NCBI GenBank assembly: GCA_016196065.1
Contig: JACPYL010000010.1
Location: 372,001 to 436,000, forward strand
DNA length: 64,000 nt
Direction of reading: 5' to 3'
From: Acidobacteriota bacterium
GTDB taxonomy: Bacteria > Acidobacteriota > Terriglobia > Terriglobales > Acidobacteriaceae
The translations under genes were made by a program, and so were the position numbers. Shown here in pieces: positions 1 through 8,223 of the stretch (positions are counted from its first letter, which is position 1; each line of letters opens with the position of its first letter). The notes under the pieces were generated by a model. The model was not told the origin of the DNA, did no database searches, and was given only the letters and a program-made list of their open reading frames with translations.

Positions 1-351
1 TCCGGTCGCGTGCAGGCGTTTCAGCAGATTCGGTTCGCCATCGAACTGATGAGAAAGTTGCCGTTGTTGAATCATCAGCCGGGCATGGGCGCGAGCTGCG
101 TCCATTAGATCCTGGTTCATGCGAAGCGGAGGCAGACCGGCGTTTTGGCGGCTTTGGTTGGCCAGCGCAAGCAATTCACTCTCGGCGGCGGAGTCCTCGG
201 TGATGGAAGGCAGGGCCGCCGAGAGCAATTTGGGGGTGGGCTTAGTGGATTTTGTTGCACCGGACGCGACCGCATGCTCTTCGGCGGGCGCGGCGTTCTG
301 CGCCCATCCAATCGTGGCCAGCGCGAGAACGACGATCCAGGTTCGAAGCAT
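1..351 (-). CDS. CAP (SCP/PR-1) domain secreted protein, 3' end outside window
   Basis: The N-terminal 117 residues are visible; the gene runs off the left edge. Residues 1-17 form a short signal peptide ending at WAQ. A Ser/Ala/Pro-rich linker follows to about residue 55. From residue 59 the pattern ELLALANQSRQNAGLPPL, then AARAHARLM and LSHQFDG, is the start of a bacterial CAP domain, where an Asn/Gln-Arg helix precedes the SH motif. The family is secreted and its biochemical role in bacteria is mostly unknown. The start is the only ATG ahead of the signal peptide. It is divergent from rmuC, with a 92-bp gap holding both promoters. The frame is open to base 1. Confidence 0.8.
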   Translation of the reverse strand, partial: MLRTWIVVLALATIGWAQNAAPAEEHAVASGATKSTKPTPKLLSAALPSITEDSAAESELLALANQSRQNAGLPPLRMNQDLMDAARAHARLMIQQRQLSHQFDGEPNLLKRLHATG

Positions 352-443
352 GTCGCGGCTCCAGTTCTTTGTTGCCAGAAGGCGTCAAAGTTCCGCTTTC
401 CATCTCCGACCCTAGCCTCTAGAATTCAGCCTAGCTACTTACG

Positions 444-1784
444 ATGGAGACATTACTGCTAGTTGTCGTGCTCGCCGGAACCCTTGCCCTGCTTGGGGTT
501 TCACTGGTCCTGCTGCGCCGCTCGTCGATGGCCTCGCAAGTGGATGTAAAAGCGGAAGTTGCGGGCCAGATCGAAGGTCTCAATACGTCCCTTGGCCAGA
601 AGTTCAGTGCCGCTACTGCCGACATGGCCAGTCGCCTGGAGCAGACCAAAGGGGACCTCCGCCAACAGGTCACAGACCGCATCCAGCAAGGCTTTTCAGA
701 GATTCGCGGCGCGGTGGAACAGCAGCTCGCTTCGGGCCGGGAAGAGCAGACTCGGCGTCTGGCTGAGGGCCGCACGGAGTTGGCCGGCGCTCTGCTGCTG
801 ACGACCCAGCAACTGCAATCGGAGTTTCACAAACTCAATCAACAGACCGCGCAGAGCCTGGATTCCATCCGCGATCGGGTCGACCAGAAATTAATGGCGA
901 TCACTGACCAGGTGCAGCAGAAGCTCGATCAGAACATCAAGGAAGGCTTCGCACAGTTTGAAAAAGTTCAGCAACATTTGAAGAACGCCGAGGAGCAACT
1001 CCGCGAAGTGGGCGTGTTGGGGAACTCCATCAACGACCTAAATAACCTGCTCAAGCTGCCACACCTGCGCGGGCAGTTTGGAGAAGCCAGCCTCGAACGG
1101 CTGCTGGCGGATTTTCTGCCGGCCCACATGTTTGCATTGCAAGCATCGCCCGGCGAGGGCGGAGGGCGCGCCGATGCTGTCATTTACTTTCCGGATCGCA
1201 AGCTCCCGATTGACGCCAAGTTCCCTCGCGAATCGGTGATCGCGCTTTTTGAAAGCAATGACAAGGCGGAAATCGAATTGGCGCGCATCGAACTGGTGCG
1301 CGTGATGAAGGCGGAATCGAAACGCATCCGGCAATACATCCAGCCGGAGAGCGGCACGACCGACATTGCGCTGATGTATCTACCCAGCGAGACGCTATAT
1401 ATGGAAGTGATCCGCAACCGCGAACTTGGCGACTGGATGAACCAGCAACATGTGTTTCCCGTCTCGCCGAACACGTTGCTGATGACGCTGCATACGATTT
1501 CTCTTGTCCACAAATGGTATGAGGTTGCCAAAGGATTTGAGAAGAGTCGCGCCGAACTTGCGAAGGCGCAAAAATCGTTCGACTTCTTCCAGAACCAGTT
1601 CGAAAATGTCGGCAAGAATCTGAATAAAGCGCAGGAGGCCTTCGAAACTGCGCAGCGTCATCTGAAAACCTATCGTGGGAAAGTGTCCGCGCTCAGCGGA
1701 CAGGAACAGTTGGAATTGGATACGACTGCAAGCACCGAAGACAAGCTGCCTCCTCTTCCGTTGCTCGACAAAGCAAGCGCCTAG
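444..1784 (+). CDS. rmuC: RmuC family DNA recombination protein
   Basis: 446 residues, normal length for RmuC. An N-terminal membrane anchor (about residues 3-24) is followed by a long coiled coil rich in Gln/Glu (about 35-190). The RmuC nuclease-like domain then starts with RGQFGE at 209-214 and carries PIDAKFP at 255-261, both hallmarks of the family. RmuC limits inversions at short inverted repeats in Escherichia coli and has a predicted restriction-endonuclease-like fold. That may matter in a genome with this many inverted repeats, but the link is only an inference. It stands alone between a divergent secreted protein and a downstream isomerase gene 54 bp away. Confidence 0.93.
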   Translation: METLLLVVVLAGTLALLGVSLVLLRRSSMASQVDVKAEVAGQIEGLNTSLGQKFSAATADMASRLEQTKGDLRQQVTDRIQQGFSEIRGAVEQQLASGREEQTRRLAEGRTELAGALLLTTQQLQSEFHKLNQQTAQSLDSIRDRVDQKLMAITDQVQQKLDQNIKEGFAQFEKVQQHLKNAEEQLREVGVLGNSINDLNNLLKLPHLRGQFGEASLERLLADFLPAHMFALQASPGEGGGRADAVIYFPDRKLPIDAKFPRESVIALFESNDKAEIELARIELVRVMKAESKRIRQYIQPESGTTDIALMYLPSETLYMEVIRNRELGDWMNQQHVFPVSPNTLLMTLHTISLVHKWYEVAKGFEKSRAELAKAQKSFDFFQNQFENVGKNLNKAQEAFETAQRHLKTYRGKVSALSGQEQLELDTTASTEDKLPPLPLLDKASA

Positions 1785-1838
1785 TTGTCGCGGTGGATCG
1801 CGCGTCCGCAAGAATCCAACAGATGGTAGGATTTCCGC

Positions 1839-2672
1839 ATGTCTCTAACTCGGCGCCATTTTATTGCCTTGTCCGCGGCTCTTCCGTGGGCAATCTCTGC
1901 GCACGCGTCTACTTCCATTCCAGTGGGCCTTGAACTCTACTCGGTACGAGACGGGCTGGCGAAGGATCCGGACGCGACAGTGCGTGCGGTCGCGCAGATG
2001 GGATACCAGGTTGTCGAATTCTACGCGCCCTATTTCGACTGGACCGAGAGCCGCACGCGGCAGATGCGGACGCTGTTGGATGACTTGGGAATCCGCTGCC
2101 TGTCGACGCACAACGATGAATCGTATCTCAGTGCGCAGAATCTGCTCCGCACACGCGACTTGAATCTGATTCTCGGCAGCAAGTACGTTGTGCAAGCCTC
2201 CACGGATCCAAAAACGACGCTCGACCAGTGGAAGGTGGTTGCCGACAATCTCAACGCGGCGGCTGATCAATTGGAACGTTCAGGCTTGAAGGTCGGCTAT
2301 CACAATCACCAACCGGAGTTCACTCCGATTGAGGGGAAGCGTCCCATTGAGATTCTGGCGAAGAGCACCAAGCCTTCGGTGATGCTGCAGTTGGACGTCG
2401 GCACATGTCTCGAAGTGGGATCGGATCCGGTAGCGTGGATACGGGCGAATCCGGGCCGAATTCGTTCCCTGCATTGCAAAGACTGGTCAAAGGAAAAGGG
2501 CTTCTCCGTGCTGTTCGGCGAAGGTTCCGTGGACTGGAAAGGAATCTTCGAAGCTGCCGAATCAGTCGGCGGCGTGGAGTACTACCTGATCGAGCAGGAA
2601 GGCAGCCGATTTTCTGAACTTGAGACGGCGAAGAAATGCCTGGAAGAATTTCGGAAGAAGCGCGTTGGATAG
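1839..2672 (+). CDS. Sugar phosphate isomerase/epimerase-like TIM-barrel protein, exported
   Basis: 277 residues of the xylose-isomerase-like TIM barrel superfamily (AP endonuclease 2 type). The N-terminus MSLTRRHFIALSAAL has a twin-arginine-like pair followed by a hydrophobic segment, so export through Tat is likely. Family patterns include GLELYSVRD near the start, YHNHQPEF in the middle and LQLDVGT towards the end; these regions normally supply metal-binding His, Glu and Asp residues. The substrate cannot be read from sequence. Such exported isomerase-like proteins are common in Acidobacteria and Planctomycetes. It lies 54 bp after rmuC and abuts the convergent carbonic-anhydrase-like gene. 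Confidence 0.82.
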   Translation: MSLTRRHFIALSAALPWAISAHASTSIPVGLELYSVRDGLAKDPDATVRAVAQMGYQVVEFYAPYFDWTESRTRQMRTLLDDLGIRCLSTHNDESYLSAQNLLRTRDLNLILGSKYVVQASTDPKTTLDQWKVVADNLNAAADQLERSGLKVGYHNHQPEFTPIEGKRPIEILAKSTKPSVMLQLDVGTCLEVGSDPVAWIRANPGRIRSLHCKDWSKEKGFSVLFGEGSVDWKGIFEAAESVGGVEYYLIEQEGSRFSELETAKKCLEEFRKKRVG

Positions 2673-3167
2673 TTACGCGATGCCGCGTGCGGGTGCTTTT
2701 TGTCCAGCAGTTTTCAGGTGGTCGGCGTTCTTTACTTCCCAAATGCCGTCGAATTTTACGAAGTAGGGTTCGACGGAGATGTCTGGAAAATGCCCCGTGA
2801 GCAACTCGCCCGCGCGGAGCAATTCACCGCGGTGATGTTCGGCTTCGGCCGCCTTGTCGCCCTTGAACTGGGCGAGGCCCCCATAAGTGGCACAGTCGGA
2901 GTGGCTCATTACGAGCACGCGTTCGGTCTTGTGCAGACGAATCGACATGCGAACCTGCTCGAGGATGAAGTCCTGTTCAAAGTCGTTGCGCGGCGACGCC
3001 AGTGTCTTGGCGCCTCCTGCCACAATGATCATGTCCGCGCGTTCGATATGCTGCTTCTTCAGAAACTTCTGCACGACCGTGCTGATCCGGTAGTCGAAGC
3101 AGCAGAGCACCGCGGCGTCGGCCACGTACTGGTCGGTGGGGGAGTCGAAATGGAAGATCTTCTTCAT
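2673..3167 (-). CDS. Beta-carbonic-anhydrase-like protein
   Basis: 164 residues. It keeps the beta-carbonic anhydrase signature: C23-x-D25-x-R27 in CCFDYRI and H89-x-x-C92 in SHSDC, giving three zinc ligands plus the Asp/Arg dyad. The residue after the last Cys is Ala rather than the usual Gly, and the protein is shorter than classical enzymes (about 200 residues). I therefore call it carbonic-anhydrase-like; CO2 hydration is probable but not certain. There is no signal peptide, so it is cytoplasmic. Its stop abuts the stop of the plus-strand isomerase gene. Confidence 0.75.
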   Translation of the reverse strand: MKKIFHFDSPTDQYVADAAVLCCFDYRISTVVQKFLKKQHIERADMIIVAGGAKTLASPRNDFEQDFILEQVRMSIRLHKTERVLVMSHSDCATYGGLAQFKGDKAAEAEHHRGELLRAGELLTGHFPDISVEPYFVKFDGIWEVKNADHLKTAGQKAPARGIA

Positions 3168-3322
3168 CTAGCGGGTTCGCCTACCAGAGCCAATTCTAAT
3201 CGAGTTTGCCTCTACAAAACGAGTCAGATGCGACGCAACCTTCCAGTAATTTCCGCGGCTAGGTCTGAACTCACCGTCCGATTTCGGCGCTAGCGCTTTA
3301 CTTCCACATGACGGCTCCGGGC

Positions 3323-3778
3323 TCATGTCAACCGCAAGTGTCCCTTCACCCACGACGCCACGACTGTGGCAAGAACTCCTCCAATAAATCCAAGAGCGAG
3401 TGACCACAGGCGGTCCAAGACTTTTTGTGTGTGTTGATCAAGATAAAGAGCGCCCTTTGCTTTAAGAAACACCCTTTCGTTGTTCGGATTGAGGCTTCCA
3501 GAAGAGCTAATTCCGCGGTAACAAACGGTACCGTCTGGGCCTTTTGGTAGCGTAAACATGTGAAGAGTTGTCGCTAAAGAGAACTCCCTCATCTCTTCGG
3601 CTCCAGTAGGGGGCGTGTGATTGATGGTGACCCCGAGAAACCCGTCCTCCAGCAGCAGCGCGAGGGGGTATTGATCAAGGTGACTTCCATGGTGTCCGGT
3701 TATTCGAATGGCCTCCGCCAAGGTAACCTCACGGCGCTTGGCAACGGCCCTCAGAATCCGCAGGGAGGCGCGGTTCAT
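3323..3778 (-). CDS. Hypothetical membrane-anchored protein
   Basis: 151 residues, not recognised. The first 50 residues (MNRASLRILRAVAKRREVTLAEAIRITG) look like a small winged-helix-type segment. The middle is polar and a single hydrophobic helix lies near the C-terminus (about residues 122-143, SLALGFIGGVLATVVASWV), suggesting a tail-anchored protein. Codon use fits a real gene and no long frame on the other strand is better. It stands between the carbonic-anhydrase-like gene and pspA on the same strand, 155 bp and 109 bp away, so cotranscription with the pspA operon is possible but unproven. Confidence 0.55.
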   Translation of the reverse strand: MNRASLRILRAVAKRREVTLAEAIRITGHHGSHLDQYPLALLLEDGFLGVTINHTPPTGAEEMREFSLATTLHMFTLPKGPDGTVCYRGISSSGSLNPNNERVFLKAKGALYLDQHTQKVLDRLWSLALGFIGGVLATVVASWVKGHLRLT

Positions 3779-3887
3779 CGTTGTCCTGCTTTCATTAATA
3801 GAACGCGACCATACCGATATGCGCTCGGTCGGGTAGTTATCGCCATCCGCAACTCGGCGTTGGAGCCGGAGGTGAGAAGCTCCTCGC

Positions 3888-4547
3888 CTACGCGCCCCGT
3901 TTCGTCTTCAACTCCACCAGCAACTGCTCGATGCGATCTTCCTTCTCGAGCGCTGCGAGCCGGTCTTCCACGTCGTCGGCGAGTAGTTCGGCTTTGGCCT
4001 GGCCGATGGCTTCTTCGCGGACAACTTTTCGCTTCATGCGATCGAAGGTTGCGGACTTCGCATTCGCATCCATCCCGGTGTGCGCGTCGGTGGCACGATG
4101 CGCGGCGCGGGCGCGGCGATGCTGCGCGATCAGCAGGTCGGCTTTGGCGTTGGCTTCGGCGAGTTTCTGCTCTAGCTTGCGCAGAGCCGACTTCAGATTT
4201 TCGACCTGGGCTTTCTGGTCTTCGACCTGTTGCGCGAAATTGGCTGTCATCTCCCGATAGCTTTCGACGCGGAGCAGGGCGGCGCGCGCGAGATCGTCGT
4301 GTTTCTTGTCGACGGCGAGTTCGGCTTTACGCATCCATTCCAGTACCTTCTCGTCGTTCTCCACTTTCTTTTTTTCGAGCAGGTGCTGGTCGGCGATGGC
4401 GATCGCAACCTGCGTTTTGACCTGCAAGAGCTGGTTCTGCATGTCGAGGATGATTTGCTTGATCATCTTTTCCGGCTCTTCCGCCTTGTCGATCAGATCG
4501 TTCAAGTTGGCCCGGACCAGAGTAGATACGCGTTCGAGTAATGCCAT
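3888..4547 (-). CDS. pspA: PspA/IM30 family envelope-stress protein
   Basis: 219 residues, typical for PspA. It starts MALLERVSTLVRANLNDLIDKAEEPEKMIKQ, the classic amphipathic first helix and conserved EDPxK-like segment of the family, and is otherwise an extended coiled coil. PspA/IM30 proteins form ESCRT-III-like polymers on the inner leaflet and protect the membrane from leakage. It is the last gene of a minus-strand operon that includes flotillin and NfeD-like proteins, a gene combination seen in other bacteria as a membrane-microdomain/stress module. A short stretch of odd residues (AHRATDAHTGMDAN, about 150-163) differs from usual PspA. Confidence 0.93.
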   Translation of the reverse strand: MALLERVSTLVRANLNDLIDKAEEPEKMIKQIILDMQNQLLQVKTQVAIAIADQHLLEKKKVENDEKVLEWMRKAELAVDKKHDDLARAALLRVESYREMTANFAQQVEDQKAQVENLKSALRKLEQKLAEANAKADLLIAQHRRARAAHRATDAHTGMDANAKSATFDRMKRKVVREEAIGQAKAELLADDVEDRLAALEKEDRIEQLLVELKTKRGA

Positions 4548-4564
4548 AAAACACCTCGTTGTAA

Positions 4565-4765
4565 TTAATTGTTGGTCGTTCGTCGTGGATTGTTCGTTTT
4601 CGATTTCCAGAAGCCGCCCGCAATTGTGAGCGCGATGTAGGTGATGATGCCGCCGGCCACCCAGACACCCATGTGTCCAGTGATGGCGCCTCCAGCAGCG
4701 CCGAGCGCGCCGCCCATGGCGGTGGCGAGGCCGACTGATCTTGCGCGATCGAGTTCTTCCTGCAC
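4565..4765 (-). CDS. Small glycine-zipper membrane protein, 66 aa
   Basis: 66 residues reading VQEELDRARSVG at the N-terminus. The start is a GTG 5 nt after a perfect AAGGAGG ribosome-binding site, so the longer upstream frame is not used. It has two hydrophobic helices rich in Gly/Ala (ATAMGGALGAAGGAITG and VAGGIITYIALTIAGGFW), a glycine-zipper pattern typical of small envelope-stress peptides. It lies 17 bp upstream of pspA and is surely cotranscribed. The C-terminal NNPRRTTNN is encoded by a low-complexity stretch that resembles the edge of an intergenic repeat. Function unknown; a PspA or flotillin partner is plausible. Confidence 0.75.
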   Translation of the reverse strand: MQEELDRARSVGLATAMGGALGAAGGAITGHMGVWVAGGIITYIALTIAGGFWKSKTNNPRRTTNN

Positions 4766-4781
4766 GATGCCTCCTTGTCTC

Positions 4782-4835
4782 GGGGCTAAAGCCCCATTAC
4801 GAATCTGTTTCTGGCGGCACGGCTGAAGCCGTGCC
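4782..4835. repeat. Two adjacent REP-like palindromes
   Basis: Two perfect-stem palindromes lie in the 113-bp gap between the two small membrane protein genes: GGGGCTAAAGCCCC (4782-4795) and GGCACGGCTGAAGCCGTGCC (4816-4835). They look like interspersed REP-type elements rather than a terminator, since no T-run follows and the operon continues on either side. Confidence 0.7.
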
Positions 4836-4878
4836 CTCCCGATTTCGAGCCTTCCCGGACACGTGCTCAGCCGAAGTA

Positions 4879-5040
4879 TTACTTTGCTGCGCTGCCGCGG
4901 GCGAAGAGAGAGCCGAGTGCCACGCCCATTCCCGCGCCGATGGCGGTCCATACAGCGATGTTGTGGGTTGCAGCGCCGATGGCAACGCCGATTGCAATTC
5001 CGAGTGCGATTCCGACGCCTATGTTTTTCGATCCTGTCAT
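4879..5040 (-). CDS. Small glycine-rich membrane protein, 53 aa
   Basis: 53 residues beginning MTGSKNIGVGIALG. The ATG is preceded by GGAGG at suitable distance. Almost the whole chain is two Gly/Ala/Ile helices (GVGIALGIAIGVAIGAA and AVWTAIGAGMGVALGSLF) with a short polar hairpin and a basic tail. It looks like a glycine-zipper hairpin peptide. It lies between flotillin and the 66-residue peptide in the same operon; the two peptides are similar in style but not in sequence. No function known. Confidence 0.75.
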   Translation of the reverse strand: MTGSKNIGVGIALGIAIGVAIGAATHNIAVWTAIGAGMGVALGSLFARGSAAK

Positions 5041-5072
5041 GCGTTTTCCTCCGTGAATTCGTGGGTGCGGGC

Positions 5073-5104
5073 CAGAAGAGACGCGGCAAGCCGCGTCTCT
5101 TCTG
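5073..5104. repeat. Palindromic repeat family A, copy 1
   Basis: Perfect 15-bp stem with a 2-nt AA loop, core GACGCGGCAAGCCGCGTC. The same core recurs at 7541, 7591, 9720, 12697, 27576 and 33887 in this window. This copy sits just after the flotillin gene inside the operon, where the stem could act as an RNA processing or attenuation hairpin. Confidence 0.85.
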
Positions 5105-5124
5105 CCGGTTTCTGCGCGCCGGCG

Positions 5125-6570
5125 TTACGCCTTGCCGGTGTCTTTGCTGTCCGCCTTCGATCCTTTTTCGCCGATCTGGCGGACTTTGCCTAACAGCTCA
5201 CTGAGCGGCATTCCGGAGAGTGTTTCGAACAGCGCCGGAATCTGCGCAGCCATCTTGGTCATGTCGCCGGTAATCTTGTTCATCCCAGCGGTTTCGCCGT
5301 TGCCGGTCGAGACGATGGTGATCTTGTCCACGTTCGAGAGAGGACTCGCCAGCGCCCGGACAATCTCCGGCATGCTGGTGAACAGTTTGTCGATGATCGC
5401 GGCCTGGTTGTATTCCTGGAACGCTTCGGCCTTCACGTTCATCGCTTTCGCTTCCGCCTCGCCTTTCTTGAAGATGATTTCCGCCTCGGCTTCACCTTGC
5501 TGGCGAATCGAAGACGCGTGTCCTTCGGCCTCAGACATCAGGCGATTCTTCTCGGCGTTGGCGAGGGTCTCGATCCGCTGGCGATCGATCTCCGCGCCCT
5601 TCAGTACGGTTGCGATCAGTTCTTTCTCTCGGCGATTGATTTCCGCTTCCTGCACTTTGACCTGTTGCTCTTTCTCGATCTGCTGCACCTTCACCTGCTC
5701 GGCTACAACCTGCTGCTGCATGATGTTGGTCTGGATGTCGTAAGCCTTGTCAGCTTGCGCCTGCTGCTTTTTCGTGACTTCGAGGTACTGCGCTTTCTTG
5801 ATCTCGAGGTCGCGCTGCGCTTCCGCTTGCTTCGCTTGCGACAACGTTTCCGCCAGGACGCGTTCCTGGTCGGCTTGGGCGCGCGCCACGGCCGATTCGC
5901 GAGTTGCAACCGCACGGCGGATCGCGGTATCGCGGTCGGCTTCGGCGGTGGCTACGTCGGCATCGCGCTTGATGCGGGCCACGTCGGGGCGTCCCATGTT
6001 GGTGATGTATTCGTTCTTGTCTTTGACCTCCTTAATGGTGAACGAGATCACCTCCAGACCCATCTTGTTCATGTCGTCGGCGCAGGTGGCGCGCATGCGG
6101 TCGCCCACCATCTCGGGCTGCTTCACAATTTCTTCGACGGTGAGCTGCCCGATGATGCCGCGCAGGTGGCCCTCCATCACCAGCCGGATCAGGCCTTCGC
6201 GTTCCTGGTCGGTTTTGGTGAGGAACTGTTCGGCAGCGGTGTAGACGGATTCGGTGTCGGATTTCACCTTGATCTGGGCGACGGCCTCTACCGTGACCGC
6301 AACGCCCTGCTTGGTGTAGAGATCCTGCTGCGGAGCGACGTCGAAAGACATCAGTTCCAGCGAGAGGTTGTGACAGTTCTCGATCATGGGGAACACGATC
6401 GTGCCGTGACCGGTCACGACGCGCTTGCCGCGAAAGCCATAAACAATCAGCGCTTCGTGCGGGCCGGCTTTCTTATAGAGACGGGCCAAAACGCTCATGA
6501 TGAACAAAAGCGCTAAGACGCCGAGGCCAGCAAATACCAATATCTCCGTTGCTCTTGACATCTCAAACAT
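5125..6570 (-). CDS. Flotillin family protein
   Basis: 481 residues. One N-terminal transmembrane helix (about 8-30) is followed by the SPFH/band-7 domain (about 35-220, with AGPHEALIVYGFRGKRVVTG at its start). A long Ala/Glu-rich flotillin coiled coil comes next (about 220-400), including EAEAEIIFKKGEAEAKA, then a short C-terminal region. Flotillins form oligomeric scaffolds of membrane microdomains. ATG 6570 has AGGAGG 4 nt upstream; a second ATG 9 nt further in is possible. The NfeD-like partner gene and pspA in the same operon match the known flotillin/NfeD pairing (FloT-YuaF, YqiK-YqiJ). Confidence 0.93.
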   Translation of the reverse strand: MFEMSRATEILVFAGLGVLALLFIMSVLARLYKKAGPHEALIVYGFRGKRVVTGHGTIVFPMIENCHNLSLELMSFDVAPQQDLYTKQGVAVTVEAVAQIKVKSDTESVYTAAEQFLTKTDQEREGLIRLVMEGHLRGIIGQLTVEEIVKQPEMVGDRMRATCADDMNKMGLEVISFTIKEVKDKNEYITNMGRPDVARIKRDADVATAEADRDTAIRRAVATRESAVARAQADQERVLAETLSQAKQAEAQRDLEIKKAQYLEVTKKQQAQADKAYDIQTNIMQQQVVAEQVKVQQIEKEQQVKVQEAEINRREKELIATVLKGAEIDRQRIETLANAEKNRLMSEAEGHASSIRQQGEAEAEIIFKKGEAEAKAMNVKAEAFQEYNQAAIIDKLFTSMPEIVRALASPLSNVDKITIVSTGNGETAGMNKITGDMTKMAAQIPALFETLSGMPLSELLGKVRQIGEKGSKADSKDTGKA

Positions 6571-6630
6571 ATCGCCTCCTAAAATCGCTACTCGCCGTTC
6601 GTCGTTCGCTTTGTGCGTTTCGCGAGGGCG

Positions 6631-7524
6631 TTAACTCCCGGGGAAATTCTTCACAACCAGGTCCAGGTCGCGCACAATTGTCTGCGGATCGCGATGCCCG
6701 ACGTACACGTCGCCATTGGTCGTCTTGATATGGACAACCTTGTTGCCCCATACAAAGGCACGCGTGTTACCGATCCCGCGAATGCCATAGCCGCGCCATG
6801 GCCCCCACCTTTCTGCCTGGTAACTCACAATCTGCGAACGCGGAATGGAACGCAGGCGCAAACCGAGCGCGCTGATTTCCAGCCCATGCTGCAGGAATCG
6901 GTAACGAAACCCCGTCCAGACCATGGCCATGGTAAGGACGGCCAGGGCGACGACCAGCAGCATGCTGACTCGCGTCGCCGTGCTGGGAGCGAGCCGGAAC
7001 ATGATCAGCGGTGTAACCAGCGCGGGAATGAAGACGAGCGACCACGCGCCTCCGCGATGGATTTCTTCCGCCAGAACTACGCCCGCCGGCAAGGCCGTGC
7101 CGCGTCGAGATCGAAGAAAGATCACGGTGAAGATGACGGACGCCAGCGTGATGGCCATCGCCAGCAGTTCGACGCGGATCGGCGCTCCCCGCAGGTTGTA
7201 CTCGATCACCTGCTGATTTCCGGCGGCAACAAAGCCCAGGATGACCGCAGTGAATCCCAGGAATGACCAGGCCACGCCCTCAGCGCGCTCGCGAGACATC
7301 ACCCACAGAATCACGCTGAAGACAACCAGCAGGAATGCCATCAGACAGAAAATGAATTCGGCGGATCCTTCCCGCGACATCCAGCCGTTGGGCACTCCAG
7401 AAAAGTTGAAGTGCGTGGCCATCCGCGCGGGCAGTTGGTTCCAGACACGCCAGTACTGCCACGCCACCAGCGGCAGGGCCAGCCAGAGCAGCGCGATCGC
7501 GAATTGGAATGGCCTGCGAGTCAT
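6631..7524 (-). CDS. DUF1648-like integral membrane protein
   Basis: 297 residues from ATG 7524 (MTRRPFQFAIALLWLALPLV). The frame extends upstream to 7602, but that part is read through two copies of repeat family A, so the internal ATG is preferred. About six to seven membrane helices are visible. The N-terminal segment RMATHFNFSGVPNGW matches the DUF1648 pattern (HFNxxGxPDGW). The C-terminal 90 residues are soluble and PH-domain-like, with GLRLRSIPRSQIVSY. It is part of the flotillin operon, 60 bp before flotillin. Role unknown; the family includes SdpI-type immunity/signalling proteins. Confidence 0.78.
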   Translation of the reverse strand: MTRRPFQFAIALLWLALPLVAWQYWRVWNQLPARMATHFNFSGVPNGWMSREGSAEFIFCLMAFLLVVFSVILWVMSRERAEGVAWSFLGFTAVILGFVAAGNQQVIEYNLRGAPIRVELLAMAITLASVIFTVIFLRSRRGTALPAGVVLAEEIHRGGAWSLVFIPALVTPLIMFRLAPSTATRVSMLLVVALAVLTMAMVWTGFRYRFLQHGLEISALGLRLRSIPRSQIVSYQAERWGPWRGYGIRGIGNTRAFVWGNKVVHIKTTNGDVYVGHRDPQTIVRDLDLVVKNFPGS

Positions 7525-7540
7525 AGTCAAATTCCCTGTA

Positions 7541-7612
7541 GAGACGCGGCTTGCCGCGTCTCCTCTTGCGTGCTCCCACCGGCTGCGGCGGAGACGCGGC
7601 AAGCCGCGTCTC
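7541..7612. repeat. Palindromic repeat family A, inverted pair (copies 2 and 3)
   Basis: Two copies of the palindrome in opposite loop orientation (TT at 7541-7562, AA at 7591-7612) are separated by 28 bp. The pair can fold as two hairpins or one long cruciform. It occupies the gap between the NfeD-like gene and the DUF1648-like gene of the same operon. Confidence 0.85.
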
Positions 7613-7626
7613 TACCTGAGATTCCT

Positions 7627-8223
7627 TTACTCGCCGCTGACTTCTTCCCAGCGGCGGATGTAGGCGATCCCTTTTTCATATCGCGTCACGACTACTTCCG
7701 CGTCGCGTTCGATGGCGACGCTATCTTCACTTCGCGCAGCACACGCGCGGCGGGTGCCGGCTTGCGAATAAAGGATCTCGCCTGTGCCGCCTTCCCGGAT
7801 CGGGCCGCAGACCCGCGCGACCACGCCGACCATTTCGTAGTCGGCAGGATCCATCAGTGCCTCCGGCGTCATCAGGACTTTCGCGAGAAACACAAAGACG
7901 ATGCCTGCGCCTACCAGTCCGACAGCGGTGGAAATCAGTAGTCCTAGCGCGAACACGATGGTTGAGTAGCGCGACAGCAAGTAGCCTGTGCCTCCGAACC
8001 ACGCCAGAAATACGGCGATGGTGAAGAAGTTGAAAGGCGAGACGGAGTCATGTCCGCCGTGCGCGTGCGAACCCGCTGCATGTGTTCCTGCGCCATGCGC
8101 TCCGGTATGCACGTGCACATGCGGCCAGTGGCCGTGCAGGTTCAGGCCTCCGGCGATAAACGACAGCAGGCTGAACAGAAAACCGATCGCGAAACAAATC
8201 AAGTAAAAGTCAGACCAGGTCAT
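7627..8223 (-). CDS. NfeD/YqiJ-like membrane protein
   Basis: 198 residues. An N-terminal helix, a His/Gly-rich loop (about 30-60, with repeated HxH and HGGH), two more helices (about 66-115) and a C-terminal soluble domain of the OB-fold NfeD type (MVGVVARVCGPIREGGTGEILY and later DAEVVVTRYEKGIAYIRRWEE). NfeD-like proteins accompany flotillins and are thought to organise them. The His-rich loop may bind metal; that is inference. Its ATG overlaps the stop of the upstream XRE gene by 4 nt (ATGA), so translation is coupled. Confidence 0.8.
   Translation of the reverse strand: MTWSDFYLICFAIGFLFSLLSFIAGGLNLHGHWPHVHVHTGAHGAGTHAAGSHAHGGHDSVSPFNFFTIAVFLAWFGGTGYLLSRYSTIVFALGLLISTAVGLVGAGIVFVFLAKVLMTPEALMDPADYEMVGVVARVCGPIREGGTGEILYSQAGTRRACAARSEDSVAIERDAEVVVTRYEKGIAYIRRWEEVSGE

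Noticed and set aside
5497-6516. Plus-strand frame of 339 codons opposite flotillin
   Set aside because: Shadow of the flotillin coiled coil; Leu/Arg-rich and without family resemblance.
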